A stretch of 64,000 nt of DNA from Bacillus sp. JCM 19034 (GCF_001310635.1 NZ_BAXR01000003.1:170261-234260); one strand, 5' to 3'. Positions 21,022-30,802 are shown, counted from the first letter of the stretch. Notes: generated by a model from the sequence alone, not told the origin. Numbers and translations: made by a program.

Positions 21022-21647
21022 TTATTGATTTGCACTCATGGCTGCTTTATATAGGGGTAACAATTCCTCATACGTATTTTTAACATAGCCTAAGAGCTTG
21101 TCTTTATCTTTGACAACTTTATCATCTGGTTTTAAATGTTTACCAACTAGAAACTCAGCTTTTTTGACATCTCTAAAACGAATAAGAGCTTGCTTTAACT
21201 CTTCCTCTGAATAATCGTTTAATCGTTTAGCGTCTTTTTTCATATGTCTAATGATACGACAGTTTCATTTGGCAGTGTTCTAAATAGGTCTAATCGTTCT
21301 AAAAACATGTTCGCTATTACTGCTTTTGAAGGTAACTCGTATATTAAAGCAAGCCAAATAAATAAATGATCGTCAAACAAACCAACTTGAAAATGGGGAT
21401 GTTTTTTATAGCCACGTTTATTGTCTGCAATAGCTAACCATGTATCATTTGGTGGATTGACTGTACGTCTAGCGTGTCTGGCAATATGTAAATGCATTTC
21501 GTTGCCAATCATCATCGATAAATCGGTAGCTAGTTGGGCACCTATTTCATGGAATTTAGGTTGAATTCGGTTTTTAATTGCGTCCATCCGCTCATCTAAA
21601 CCTGAAATATGAAATACTTGAAAGTCTTCTTTTGTAAAACCGTCCAT
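21022..21647 (-). CDS. yktB: YktB, DUF1054 family (frameshifted)
   Basis: The pieces 21240-21647 and 21022-21243 form one DUF1054 protein of about 208 residues, the YktB length. The N-terminal part has HLHIARHARRTVNPPNDTW and NKRGYKKHPHFQVGL; the C-terminal part has FRDVKKAEFLVGKHL. The reading breaks at about 21245: one more C would give VVSLDHMKKDAKRLNDYSEEEL. Function is unknown in the family. The short downstream ORF should not be taken as a separate gene. Confidence 0.88.
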
Positions 21648-21885
21648 GTGTAAACCTCACTTCTTTTTTTATGATAAAATAAGACTGTTACTCCAATATT
21701 ATCATTATTGTATCATAGTAACGTTGTTGTCGAAAAAGATGTGCTTATTGAGTTTGCCAATCCTAAATCTTTCGTAATACTCTTGATTTTATTAGAATTT
21801 TAACTTAAAATAACTATAAATAACTGAAAATTTCGTCAAATGCTTAGGCTGTTATCCGAGCCATTTAGAAAAGGGAGTGTAGCAA

Positions 21886-22080
21886 ATGGAACAATTAATG
21901 AATACGTTAAAACAAAATGACGGTCGAGAGAGAATTCCTGTGTTGCGTCTCGAATTAGATTATGAGCTCGTTACCTTACATGATGCAATGGTAAATGAAG
22001 ATTTAGTAGCTATAAATAATGCTAAAAATCGATTACGACAGCTTCGAGCAGAATTAATTGAATATGGAGTGTTTCGCTAA
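21886..22080 (+). CDS. Small conserved-type protein (ykzI position)
   Basis: 64 residues, ATG after AAGGGAGTG. Charged and helical throughout (LRLELDYELVTLHDAMVNED, AKNRLRQLRAELIEYG), likely a short coiled-coil or helical hairpin. It lies between yktB and the inositol monophosphatase gene, where B. subtilis has ykzI; I infer correspondence from position and size only. Followed by its own terminator. Cytoplasmic, function unknown. Confidence 0.65.
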   Translation: MEQLMNTLKQNDGRERIPVLRLELDYELVTLHDAMVNEDLVAINNAKNRLRQLRAELIEYGVFR

Positions 22081-22091
22081 ATAGAATACTT

Positions 22092-22132
22092 GAGATGTGC
22101 ACGATATATTCGCAAAGCACATCTCTTTTTAT
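22092..22132 (+). terminator. Terminator
   Basis: AGATGTGC and GCACATCT pair across a 16-nt loop, followed by CTTTTTATT. Confidence 0.75.
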
Positions 22133-22276
22133 TAGGCGTATTACATATAACTTTTGGTGAAACTAATGAATGGATGTTTCGCTTTTTTTTCTAATTACTT
22201 GCTTCATTGGTATGATTAACGTCATAATAAACTATAGGTATGCAATGTTTATACTTAGAGGAGGTACGAATAAATA

Positions 22277-23076
22277 ATGTCTAATGATTGGCGTGAAATT
22301 GAAAAGATAGCTAAAAAGTGGATTTATGAAGCGAGTGACCTCATTAAGGCTTCATTTGCTAAATCGATACATATTGAAACGAAATCAAATGAAAATGATC
22401 TTGTTACAGAAGTGGACAAGTCAATAGAATCATTTTTTTTCATAAAATAAAGGAAGCGTTTCCTGAACATTTCTTTTTAGGAGAAGAAGGTATTGCAGAG
22501 GAATTAGATTCATTAGAAGGGACTGTATGGTTAATTGACCCAATTGACGGCACTATGAACTTTGTCCATCAAAAATATAATTTTGCCATTTCTGTTGGGG
22601 TATATCATGATGGTGTTGGTATGGTTGGGTTAATTTATGATGTTATGACTGATGAATTATTTCATGCAGTACGTGGAGAAGGTGCTTACTTAAATGGAAA
22701 ACCACTAGTTCCCGTAAAGGAAAGGCCTGTTGAGCAATCAATAATAGGGATTAATGCACGGTGGTTAGTTGAAGGAAAGAACCCTTACCGAATTCCTTTA
22801 TCGGCATTAGTGCGCGATGTCCGTGGTACGCGATCAATTGGATCGGCAGCAATTGAAATTGCTTATTTAGCTGCAGACCGATTAGATGCTTATATTAGTG
22901 TAAAACTTTCACCTTGGGACTATGCAGCTGGTCTTGTTTTACTAGAAGAGGTAGGATGTAGAGCGTCAAATTTCCAAGGTAATCCACTTAGTCTATTGGA
23001 GCCAGGGACATTTGTTGCAGGCAAACCTCGTGTACATAAACAAATGATTTCGGCTTATTTAGGAGAAGAACATTAA
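22277..23076 (+). CDS. suhB: Inositol-1-monophosphatase family protein (YktC/SuhB; frameshifted)
   Basis: ATG at 22277 with GAGGAGG upstream. The N-terminal piece (MSNDWREIEKIAKKW) breaks at a run of eight T at 22433-22440; one more T gives SFFFHKIKEAFPEHFFLGEEG. The metal motifs follow: GEEG, then WLIDPIDGTMNFVH (residues about 85-98) and the C-terminal SPWDYAAG. About 266 residues after repair, the family length. It dephosphorylates inositol monophosphate or related sugar phosphates such as NADP/FBP in some relatives. Matches yktC in synteny. Confidence 0.9.
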
Positions 23077-23083
23077 TGCTTAA

Positions 23084-23116
23084 AGCAAAGAGCCTGATGC
23101 TATGCATCAGGCTCTT
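23084..23116. terminator. Bidirectional terminator
   Basis: AAAGAGCCTGATGC and GCATCAGGCTCTTT form a 14-bp stem with a 3-nt loop. It overlaps the 3' end of the ylaF-like gene. Confidence 0.9.
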
Positions 23117-23297
23117 TATTAACACTTTCTCTCACTTTTTTCTTCAATGTGAAGCCGAGTCCCATTGCTATAATAATGCCAGCAACAGCCAAAAGAAAGA
23201 TAAGCATGCTTTTTTCAGCAACAGCGACTCCAATACTCATAATACATACGACAGTAATAATAGCCAACAGTAGAAATAAAAAATTTTCCTTCTTCAT
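23100..23297 (-). CDS. ylaF: YlaF-like small membrane protein (DUF5325 type)
   Basis: 65 residues with two adjacent hydrophobic segments (FLFLLLAIITVVCIMSIGVAV and MLIFLLAVAGIIIAMGLGF) and a lysine-rich C-terminus. Size, topology and place next to typA agree with B. subtilis YlaF. The minus-strand ATG has GGGGGACATCG upstream. Function unknown. The 3' end lies in the shared terminator. Confidence 0.7.
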   Translation of the reverse strand: MKKENFLFLLLAIITVVCIMSIGVAVAEKSMLIFLLAVAGIIIAMGLGFTLKKKVRESVNKEPDA

Positions 23298-23530
23298 CGA
23301 TGTCCCCCTATAGGCAATTCATAACTATAGTGTACCTGTTTATTAGAATAAGAAAAAGGCTTGAATATGTCAAAACAAGTAAAACTGATTGAATATAGCC
23401 ACATTTTTTGTGCTGGAAATTAATTTTTCTATAAAGATGGTATTAGTTCTAAAGAAGAAACTTGCTAAAAGCTATCTTCACAAGTTATACTTGTACAGTT
23501 AAAGAACGTATAAGGAGAGAAAAAGATAAC

Positions 23531-25369
23531 ATGACCATTCGTAACGATATTCGAAACATTGCTATTATTGCCCACGTTGACCACGGAAAAACGACGTTAG
23601 TTGATCAGCTTTTAAAACAATCAGGTACGTTTCGTGAAAATGAACAAGTTGATGAACGTGCTATGGATTCCAATGCCCTTGAAAAGGAACGCGGTATAAC
23701 GATTTTAGCGAAAAATACAGCGATCAATTATAATGATAAACGTATAAACATTATGGATACTCCAGGACACGCTGATTTTGGTGGTGAAGTGGAACGGATC
23801 ATGAAAATGGTCGATGGTGTTCTCCTTGTTGTTGATGCATATGAAGGGTGTATGCCACAAACGAGATTCGTATTAAAGAAAGCTCTTGAACAGAAGTTAA
23901 CGCCTGTAGTAGTCGTTAATAAAATAGACCGTGATTTTGCGAGACCGCTAGAAGTTGTTGATGAAGTGATTGACTTATTTATCGACCTTGGAGCAGAAGA
24001 GGACCAATTGGATTTCCCAGTCGTATTTGCTTCTGCAATTAATGGTACAGCGAGTTTGGACCATGAGAAACAAGATGAAAATATGAATTCATTATTTGAA
24101 ACGATCATTAATGAAATTCCCGCACCAATAGATAATAGTGAAGAACCGCTACAATTCCAAGTTACGATGTTAGATTATAACGATTATGTTGGCCGAATTG
24201 GGATTGGACGAGTATTTAGAGGGACGATTAAAGTAGGTCAACAAGTGGCATTAATGAAATTAGATGGCTCGGTTAAGCAATATCGTGTAACGAAGATGTT
24301 TGGTTTTCTTGGGCTCAAACGCATAGAGATTGATGAAGCTAAAGCAGGTGATTTAATCGCTGTTTCCGGGATGGAAGCAATTAATGTCGGTGAAACAGTA
24401 TGCCCATTAGATCACCAAGAGGCATTGCCAATTCTTCGAATTGATGAGCCAACGCTACAGATGACGTTTTTAGTGAATAATAGCCCTTTTGCTGGACGTG
24501 AAGGGAAACATGTGACTGCACGTAAGCTTGAGGAACGATTAAAGTCAGAGCTCGAAACAGATGTTAGTCTCCGTGTTGAAAATACCGACTCGCCGGATGT
24601 CTGGGTCGTCTCTGGCCGTGGGGAGCTTCATTTGTCAATTTTAATTGAAAACATGAGACGTGAAGGCTATGAGCTCCAAGTTTCAAAGCCAGAAGTAATT
24701 ATTCGTGAAATTGATGGAGTGAAATGTGAGCCGATGGAGCGTGTCCAAATCGATGTTCCGGATGAATATACAGGTTCAGTAATGGAATCATTAGGAGAAC
24801 GTAAAGGTGAAATGCTGAATATGACTAATAATGGAAGCGGCCAAGTTCGTCTTGAGTTTTTAGTTCCAGCACGTGGTTTAATCGGTTATACGACAGAGTT
24901 CTTGTCACAAACAAGAGGATATGGGATAATTAATCATTCATTTGATAGCTATGCTCCTATTGCTCCTGGACAAGTAGGGGGACGTCGTCAAGGTGTTCTT
25001 GTCTCAATGGAAACGGGAAAAACTAGTCAATATGGAATTATGCAAGTTGAAGATCGTGGAACTATTTTTGTTGAACCAGGAACGGAAATTTATGAAGGGA
25101 TGATTGTTGGAGAGCATACTAGAGATAATGACTTATCAGTTAATATCGTCAAAATGAAACAACAAACAAACGTCCGTTCAGCTACGAAAGAAAATACAGT
25201 CACGATGAAAAAACCGCGTATTATGACTCTTGAAGAGGCATTAGAATATTTAAATGAAGATGAATATTGTGAACTTACGCCAGAATCGATTCGACTACGT
25301 AAGAAAATATTAAATAAATCGGAACGTGAGCGTGAGGAAAAACGCCGTAAGCTTGCTACAAAAGGGTAA
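23531..25369 (+). CDS. typA: Translational GTPase TypA/BipA
   Basis: 612 residues starting at ATG 23531 (AAGGAGAGA upstream); the longer frame from TTG 23462 has no support. The GTPase motifs are complete: AHVDHGKTT near residue 14, the switch region with ERGITI, DTPGHADFGGEVER and NKIDR. EF-G-like domains and the BipA-specific C-terminal domain follow (PIAPGQVGGRRQG). A ribosome-associated GTPase that helps 50S assembly and stress or cold adaptation. Corresponds to ylaG; intact. Confidence 0.97.
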   Translation: MTIRNDIRNIAIIAHVDHGKTTLVDQLLKQSGTFRENEQVDERAMDSNALEKERGITILAKNTAINYNDKRINIMDTPGHADFGGEVERIMKMVDGVLLVVDAYEGCMPQTRFVLKKALEQKLTPVVVVNKIDRDFARPLEVVDEVIDLFIDLGAEEDQLDFPVVFASAINGTASLDHEKQDENMNSLFETIINEIPAPIDNSEEPLQFQVTMLDYNDYVGRIGIGRVFRGTIKVGQQVALMKLDGSVKQYRVTKMFGFLGLKRIEIDEAKAGDLIAVSGMEAINVGETVCPLDHQEALPILRIDEPTLQMTFLVNNSPFAGREGKHVTARKLEERLKSELETDVSLRVENTDSPDVWVVSGRGELHLSILIENMRREGYELQVSKPEVIIREIDGVKCEPMERVQIDVPDEYTGSVMESLGERKGEMLNMTNNGSGQVRLEFLVPARGLIGYTTEFLSQTRGYGIINHSFDSYAPIAPGQVGGRRQGVLVSMETGKTSQYGIMQVEDRGTIFVEPGTEIYEGMIVGEHTRDNDLSVNIVKMKQQTNVRSATKENTVTMKKPRIMTLEEALEYLNEDEYCELTPESIRLRKKILNKSEREREEKRRKLATKG

Positions 25370-25394
25370 GAGGAGAAAGGATAGGTGACCGGAA

Positions 25395-25730
25395 ATGTTG
25401 GTCGGGAGCCCGCAAATTTCAGAGGAGAATTTGGAAAGCTTAAATTGGTTAATGAGAGCAACTGCCGAAAATCCGTGGAATGGCTTTTATGCTTTTTTAG
25501 TCATTGTTGCATTAGCCATTATCGTATTTAATCTCGGGTTTGCAAGAAAATTACCAATATTGAAGAAAATACTCGTCTATATTACGCTTTTTATCGGTTG
25601 TTTTGTTCTTTGGTTCCTAGAATTTGCTTTTGGTGCACCAATTATTGTTGTATTAATAATCTCAGGACTCGTTTTAGGAATTTACCGATTTCGTTTACAT
25701 CTCCATCGCAAACAACAAAAAGGTGCATAA
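25395..25730 (+). CDS. ylaH: YlaH-like membrane protein
   Basis: 111 residues with three hydrophobic segments (AFLVIVALAIIVFNLGF, ILVYITLFIGCFVLWFLEFAF, PIIVVLIISGLVLGIY) and a basic C-terminus. Matches YlaH in size and position after typA, 26 nt after its stop. Integral membrane protein of unknown function. A terminator follows immediately. Confidence 0.8.
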   Translation: MLVGSPQISEENLESLNWLMRATAENPWNGFYAFLVIVALAIIVFNLGFARKLPILKKILVYITLFIGCFVLWFLEFAFGAPIIVVLIISGLVLGIYRFRLHLHRKQQKGA

Positions 25731-25732
25731 TG

Positions 25733-25765
25733 AAAAAACCAGCTATCTTAGGCTGGTTTTTTCGT
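25733..25765 (+). terminator. Terminator of typA-ylaH
   Basis: AAAAACCAGC and GCTGGTTTTTT (stem around TATCTTAG) with T-run. Confidence 0.85.
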
Positions 25766-25850
25766 TGTGTTTATAATTTATGATGTGAAGTGTCATTTCG
25801 TTTATAAACAACCTCATCATTTACATGTAGCAGGAGTTTAAGAAATCAAG

Positions 25851-26012
25851 TTATTCTTTCGGTTGACGTCGTTCTTCGGTTTTCAATTTTATACGGTCAT
25901 AACAGTCATCACACATATACGTATGAATCGGTCTATTTCGTAAACGTTTTGCCAAAGGTAAATCATCAGCTATTTTATCAATTTTATCACATATGACACA
26001 TTTAACTCGCAT
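25851..26012 (-). CDS. ylaI: YlaI, DUF2197 zinc-ribbon protein
   Basis: A 53-residue protein, begins MRVKCVICDKIDKI and contains KRLRNRPIHTYMCDDCYDRI. Two CxxC pairs (Cys5/Cys8 and Cys34/Cys37) form a zinc-ribbon. Matches YlaI in sequence and in its opposite orientation between ylaH and ylaK. AAAGGAGG lies before the ATG at 26012. Function unknown; nucleic-acid or protein binding is plausible. Confidence 0.88.
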   Translation of the reverse strand: MRVKCVICDKIDKIADDLPLAKRLRNRPIHTYMCDDCYDRIKLKTEERRQPKE

Positions 26013-26219
26013 GTTGAGTTTCCTCCTTTACCATTACTGTTATTGTAAGCAAAGAATGAATGAAAATCTACTTTAAAATTCACGTGAGTTTAAATTTCGA
26101 TGACCTAGTATATAATTTTTCTTCTAGATTGCAAAGCTTGAACATACATTTTGAATACAAACACATCTTAGAAGCAGTTACTAAAATCAATGTTATCGAA
26201 ACCGTAGTCAGGAGGCGGA

Positions 26220-27548
26220 ATGTTGAAAAAATTTACGTTTTGGATACAAACGTGCTCTTACAAGACCCCTACTCCATTTATTCGTTTCAAGACAATGAAG
26301 TTGTTATACCAGCTGTTGTACTAGAGGAATTAGATTCAAAAAAACGTAATATGGATGAGATCGGTAGAAATGCTCGCAAGTTCTCAAAATGTATTGATAA
26401 ATTAAGAGATGTTGGAAAATTGCATGACGGTGTGGAGTTAGAATCTGGTGGGGTATTACGAGTAGAGTTGAATCATCGTTCTTTTTTAAGATTAAAAGAT
26501 TCCTTTGCGGAAATGACGAATGATAATCGCATTATTGCGGTTGCCCTAAATCTAATGATGGAAGAAAGAGAAAAGGAGGATGGAAAAGATGTCATATTAA
26601 TAAGTAAAGATGCCCTTGTCCGAGTTAAAGCGGATGCACTTGGTTTAAAGGCAGAGGACTTTTTAAGTGACCGTGTCATTGAATTTGAACATGTTTATCC
26701 AGGTTTTGTTGAAGTATATGTAGATTCATCTGTTATGAAAAGTTTCTTTTTAAAAGGTGAAATTACTATTTCTGAATTAACGAAGCATCCTTTTTACCCA
26801 CATCAATTTATAATTATGAAGGATGCACTTGGTAGCTCAAGTTCAGCTTTAGGTAAGGTGGAACCGGATGGGAAGAAAGTAAAACCTTTTTTAAATGAGC
26901 GAACAAGTCTGGGGAATTCGTTCACGAAATGTGCAGCAACGTATGGCGTTTGAATTACTCTTACGAGAAGATATTCACTTAGTGACACTAATAGGCAAGG
27001 CTGGAACTGGGAAAACGTTATTATCACTGGCAGCAGGTCTATTACAAACGGAGGACTTAGGGAAATATAAAAAGTTAGTGGTGGCAAGGCCAGTCGTTCC
27101 ATTAGGGAAAGATATCGGTTATTTACCAGGTGAAAAAGAAGAAAAGCTACGCCCATGGATGCAGCCAATTTACGATAATTTAGAGTTTCTATTTAACACG
27201 AAGAAGCCTGGAGAGCTTGATCAAATATTAGCAGGAATGGGTTCTATTCAGGTAGAGGCTCTAACGTATATACGTGGGAGAAGCATTCCCGATCAATTTA
27301 TTATTATTGATGAGGCACAAAATTTAACGAAGCATGAAGTGAAAACGATTTTAACTCGTGTTGGTGAAAGAAGTAAACTTGTTCTTATGGGAGACCCACA
27401 GCAAATCGATCATCCATATTTAGATGAATACAATAATGGGTTAACATACGTCGTTGAGCAATTCAAAGACCAAACTGTAAGCGGCCATATTAAATTAGTA
27501 AAAGGTGAACGCTCTGGACTAGCTCAGATTGCAGCAGACTTGCTATAA
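26220..27548 (+). CDS. ylaK: PhoH-family ATPase with PIN domain, YlaK (two frameshifts)
   Basis: The best start is ATG 26220 after AGGAGGCGG; one A is missing in the run at 26226-26231, after which the frame reads IYVLDTNVLLQDPYSIYSF. A one-base insertion near 26900 is needed to enter the second piece. The net length is exactly 443 codons, as in YlaK. N-terminal PIN nuclease-like domain (DTNVLL, NDNRIIAVAL), C-terminal PhoH/NTPase domain with Walker A GKAGTGKTLL and Walker B IIIDEAQN. PIN-PhoH proteins are predicted RNA-processing ATPases. The frame extending upstream to 26060 is an artefact. Confidence 0.9.
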
Positions 27549-27611
27549 AGGGGAGGCATTTTAGCCCCTCCTTTAACAACGTATTGTAAGTTTTTTATGT
27601 TTAGAATTGGT

Positions 27612-28078
27612 TCAGTAGCATTTGAGCCGTCTCCAAATAGAGATGGCGGGACCATCCTCACGTAATGGCTTACCGTCTTTTGCGAAGCCTAGTAATGCAT
27701 CTTTTGCATCACTAAAAGGTAGTGAGAACATATCGTTATTACTATACACTTCAATTGATGTTGGAGTTCCCTTAGGTTTTGCATTTTCGATAAAAGGAAG
27801 TAAAGGTATCGCATACTTGCCATTTATTTCTCGTTGCTTCTTATGCTTAATTTCATTTCCGTTTGAATGCAAGCGTGGTGGTGCAGAACCTTCAAGTATT
27901 TCTTTATCCCATTGAGCTGAGATTGCTTTTTATACGCAGTATCCTTATCTTCAGTAATCGACTCTTCGTTAAAGTATGTATCAAGATCAACCTTTCGCTC
28001 GTCAAATATCCAGACTGTTGGGTCAATCGTTAATGGATGTTGGACGTCACCATCAATAAAAAAAACAAATTCTTGCAT
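27612..28078 (-). CDS. ylaL: YlaL family protein (frameshifted)
   Basis: ATG at 28078 (GGGGGATAAAG upstream) begins MQEFVFFIDGDVQHPLTIDPTVWIF. The frame breaks at the T-run 27927-27931; one more base gives KAISAQWDKEILEGSAPPRLHSNG and joins the C-terminal piece ending WRRLKCY. Repaired length is about 155 residues, matching YlaL, which is also opposite to ylaK. Probably cytoplasmic; sometimes annotated as peptidyl-prolyl isomerase, which I cannot support from sequence. Confidence 0.78.
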
Positions 28079-28157
28079 AACTTTATCCCCCTTGACATGC
28101 TGTGTCATAATCAAGTATAAATGGTTTCAACAGATTTGTCACACTTGGAGGGATTTC

Positions 28158-29084
28158 ATGGTTTGTCAATATGGTTCTGAGTTAAAGCGAATGGTTGAAG
28201 AAGTACGGGTACATACGAAAGATGGTAACTTAGCTGATTATATACCGGCATTAACGAAAGCAAACCGTGACGATGTTGCTGTGTCCATTTTTGATGGCCA
28301 GTCAACTTGTTTCAGTGAAGGAAATCATAAGCAACGATTTACGTTACAAAGCATATCAAAGGTTTTAACGTTAGCTTTAGCGTTGATGGATCATGGGAAA
28401 GAGGTTGTTTTTGATAAAGTCGGGATGGAGCCGACAGGTGATCCATTTAATTCAATCGCTAAATTGGAGTCGAATAAACCGTCCAAACCTTTAAATCCAA
28501 TGATTAATGCAGGTGCGTTAGCTGTGAGTTCCCTCATTATAGGGGAAACGGTTGATCAAAAAGTAGATCGATTAATTGCATATGTCAGTCAACTAAGCGG
28601 AAATGAATTTTTGACATACAATGCAGAAGTTGCACAGTCTGAATATGAGACAGCTGACTTGAATCGATCGCTAGCTTATTTTATGAAACAACATGGAGTA
28701 ATTGCTGGAGATATTGAAAAGCTACTGTTATTTTATACGAAGCAATGTGCGATTGAAGTCTCATGTGAAGACCTTGCTCGAATTGGTTATGTGCTTGCTA
28801 ATGAAGGGAAGAACGAAGATGACATAGAAGTGATTCCAGCAGATGTTGCCAGAATCGTCAAAACATTTATGGTCACTTGCGGGATGTATAACGCATCTGG
28901 TGAGTTTGCTATAAAAGTGGGCATACCTGCAAAAAGTGGTGTATCAGGTGGAATTCTTTGTGCAGTACCTCATAAATTGGGGATTGGAATTTACGGCCCT
29001 GCATTAGATGATAAAGGAAATAGCATCGCTGGTATGAAGTTACTTGAATTCATTTCTAAGCACTACCAATTGAGTATTTTCTAG
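28158..29084 (+). CDS. glsA: Glutaminase
   Basis: 308 residues from ATG 28158 (GGAGGG, 6 nt upstream); the upstream extension to 28092 lacks a ribosome binding site. Beta-lactamase-fold glutaminase with the catalytic S-x-x-K at Ser65/Lys68 (QSISK), plus NPMINAGALAVSSLI and AKSGVSGGILC. Hydrolyses glutamine to glutamate and ammonia in the cytoplasm. Corresponds to ylaM/glsA2 in synteny. Intact. Ammonia release can matter for nitrogen supply or acid resistance. Confidence 0.95.
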   Translation: MVCQYGSELKRMVEEVRVHTKDGNLADYIPALTKANRDDVAVSIFDGQSTCFSEGNHKQRFTLQSISKVLTLALALMDHGKEVVFDKVGMEPTGDPFNSIAKLESNKPSKPLNPMINAGALAVSSLIIGETVDQKVDRLIAYVSQLSGNEFLTYNAEVAQSEYETADLNRSLAYFMKQHGVIAGDIEKLLLFYTKQCAIEVSCEDLARIGYVLANEGKNEDDIEVIPADVARIVKTFMVTCGMYNASGEFAIKVGIPAKSGVSGGILCAVPHKLGIGIYGPALDDKGNSIAGMKLLEFISKHYQLSIF

Positions 29085-29103
29085 AAAGGCAGCTAAATAT
29101 AAT

Positions 29104-29118
29104 TGATAATGATTATTA
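29104..29118. promoter_or_regulatory. Fur-box-like 7-1-7 sequence
   Basis: TGATAATGATTATTA matches the TGATAAT-N-ATTATCA half-site model at 14 of 15 positions. It lies 88-102 nt upstream of ylaN, between the glsA stop and its terminator. The AT-rich background makes chance matches possible. Confidence 0.4.
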
Positions 29119-29121
29119 TAA

Positions 29122-29156
29122 CCAATCTTTCTGATTAAAAGGATTGCTTTTTCTTA
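29122..29156 (+). terminator. Terminator of glsA
   Basis: CAATCTTT pairs (one bulge) with AAAAGGATTG, followed by CTTTTTC. Confidence 0.6.
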
Positions 29157-29172
29157 CTAGAAAAGATACTAT
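29144..29172 (+). promoter_or_regulatory. Possible sigma-A promoter of ylaN
   Basis: TTGCTT and TACTAT separated by 17 nt, about 34 nt before the GTG start. Moderate match; it overlaps the T-run of the glsA terminator. Confidence 0.4.
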
Positions 29173-29205
29173 TAAGACAGGATTAATCATGAGGGAGGGG
29201 TCAAA

Positions 29206-29486
29206 GTGTCAGCCGAAATGGTGACTGGAGATAGAGAAAAAGCATTAGCCCTTCTGAAATCAGATGCGGAAAAAATCAGGCAGCTAATTGAGGTTCAAAT
29301 GGAAAATTTAACGATGCCTCAGTGCCCTTTATATGAGGATGTTCTTGATACACAGATGTTCGGATTATCAAAGGAAATTCATTTTGCTGTCCGATTAGGT
29401 TTAATAGATGAGGAAGTTGGCAAAAAATTCTCGATGAACTTGAACGTAAACTAGCCGATCTCCATGATTCTACTACGAGAGCATAA
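29206..29486 (+). CDS. ylaN: YlaN, DUF1507 family (frameshifted)
   Basis: GTG at 29206 after GGGAGGGG. The main part ([42 protein letters not shown]) is followed by a break in the A-run 29422-29427; one more A restores [21 protein letters not shown] and a length of 93 residues, the YlaN size. In B. subtilis YlaN is important under iron limitation and is reported to interact with Fur. A Fur-box-like sequence upstream supports a link to iron in this organism (inference). Terminator directly after the stop. Confidence 0.9.
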
Positions 29487-29520
29487 AAAGTCAAGCTAAA
29501 ATGTAGCTTGACTTTTTATT
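29487..29520. terminator. Terminator of ylaN
   Basis: AAAAAGTCAAGCTA and TAGCTTGACTTTTT form a 14-bp stem with a 5-nt loop. Confidence 0.9.
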
Positions 29521-29619
29521 TCGCTTATAAAAGGTAGAGTTGGCAACCTGTTGTGCAATTTTTGCGAAAGCATGTTTAATCTCGTGACAATTGGTGAAAA
29601 ATAACATCAATTAATGTAG

Positions 29620-30512
29620 TTAGTGTTTGCGTAATAGAATCATGACTAAGTAGCTTAACACCGCAAATAATACGGAAATAACCAGTGCATGTAATAAACC
29701 GATTGATAAAACATCATTTTGTGTAAAAACGACAGATACACCACTAATTAGTTGTACGGTCACAAGAATAAAACATAGGATGGACGCCATAGTAATACTT
29801 GTTCTTTCTTGTATTGTTTGATTGTCCAAATCATTAAAATGAGTAGCACAATTAAAAGAATCGATCCGGCTATTCTGTGGAAATAATGGGCACCTACCGG
29901 ACCTGAAAATCCCGGAAATATCATCCCATTACATAATGGAAAGCCTGCACATGCTAATGTTGCCTGAGTATGTTTTACATAAGCACCAGTGTAAATAACA
30001 GCATAACAGTAAATAATCGTCAGAAAAACATAGGCTTTATAACGCTTGGATACTTGTACTATCACACGAATTCCCTTTGAATCCTCATATGCTAAGATAG
30101 TCAATAACACAACAGCAGCTAACGACATAGCCGATATTCCAAAATGAAGAGCTAGAATTGCTTTAGATTGTCCAAATACAACTGCACCTGCTCCAAGTAG
30201 ACCTTGAAAAATAATTAAAATAACGGATAGGATTGCCATTAATCTTGTTTCTTTAACATGCTTTAATTGTTTCCAAGACCATAGTGCGAGAATAATAATT
30301 AATGCGCCGACAAGTCCTGATACAATTCGGTGACTATATTCAATAATTGTTTCAAGTGCTGGATTCGTTGGAATGACTTCTCCAAAGCAAAGTGGCCAAG
30401 TTGCTCCACATCCTTCTCCAGACTCAGTTTTCGTAACAAGGGCTCCTTGAATTAAAACAATTAAGACACCGATAGAGGTTAAGGTTCCAAAGATTTTTAA
30501 TTTTTTATGCAC
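29620..30512 (-). CDS. ctaA: Heme A synthase (frameshifted)
   Basis: GTG at 30512 (MHKKLKIFG) follows AAAGGTGATCACC; an in-frame GTG at 30521 lies inside that site. An eight-helix membrane protein that oxidises heme O to heme A. The first extracytoplasmic loop has the Bacillus Cys pair in GCGATWPLC, and heme-ligand histidines occur in EYSHRIVSG, ALHFGIS, KHTQATLACAGFPLC and HYFHRIAGS. The frame breaks near 29805 (WTIKQYKK to RTSITMAS); one extra base gives about 298 residues. Divergent from ctaB, the usual arrangement. Confidence 0.93.
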
Positions 30513-30682
30513 GGTGATCACCTTTCTTGTATAAAAATGCTCAAAAATATGCTAGAGTAAGCTATGGTGTAAGACTACTTACCCATTGATCTTATGTAGA
30601 TTTTTGTTAAAAGTCAATTTAACAATGATGAAGATTTTATGACATACATAATTGTGAAGAAAATGTGAACCTCATGATTTTA

Positions 30683-30711
30683 GTGAAACTATTAGGAATT
30701 TAAGATATAAT
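30683..30711 (+). promoter_or_regulatory. Probable sigma-A promoter of ctaB-ctaCDEF
   Basis: GTGAAA (30683-30688), 17-nt spacer, perfect TATAAT (30706-30711). Expected start near 30718. Confidence 0.6.
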
Positions 30712-30727
30712 GTCACTGTACTTGTTA

Positions 30728-30762
30728 TTAGGTGAGGATATTTTACACCTAATTATTTTTTG
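30728..30762 (+). promoter_or_regulatory. Attenuator-like hairpin in the ctaB leader
   Basis: TTAGGTG (30728-30734) and CACCTAA (30746-30752) form a 7-bp stem, followed by TTATTTTTTG. It lies about 10 nt downstream of the predicted transcript start and 40 nt before the ctaB ribosome binding site. Confidence 0.5.
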
Positions 30763-30802
30763 TAAAGTTGTGTTGTTACCTTTAAAAGGAGGTGAAGAAT
30801 TG

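Noticed and set aside
21022-21243. Separate small gene next to yktB
   Set aside because: Its sequence is the C-terminal part of DUF1054; one base restores continuity with yktB.
27549-27590. Terminator after ylaK
   Set aside because: The GGGGAGG and CCCCTCC arms do not pair in register; only a weak five-pair stem remains.
27612-27872. Separate 86-residue gene on the minus strand
   Set aside because: It is the C-terminal part of YlaL after a one-base deletion.
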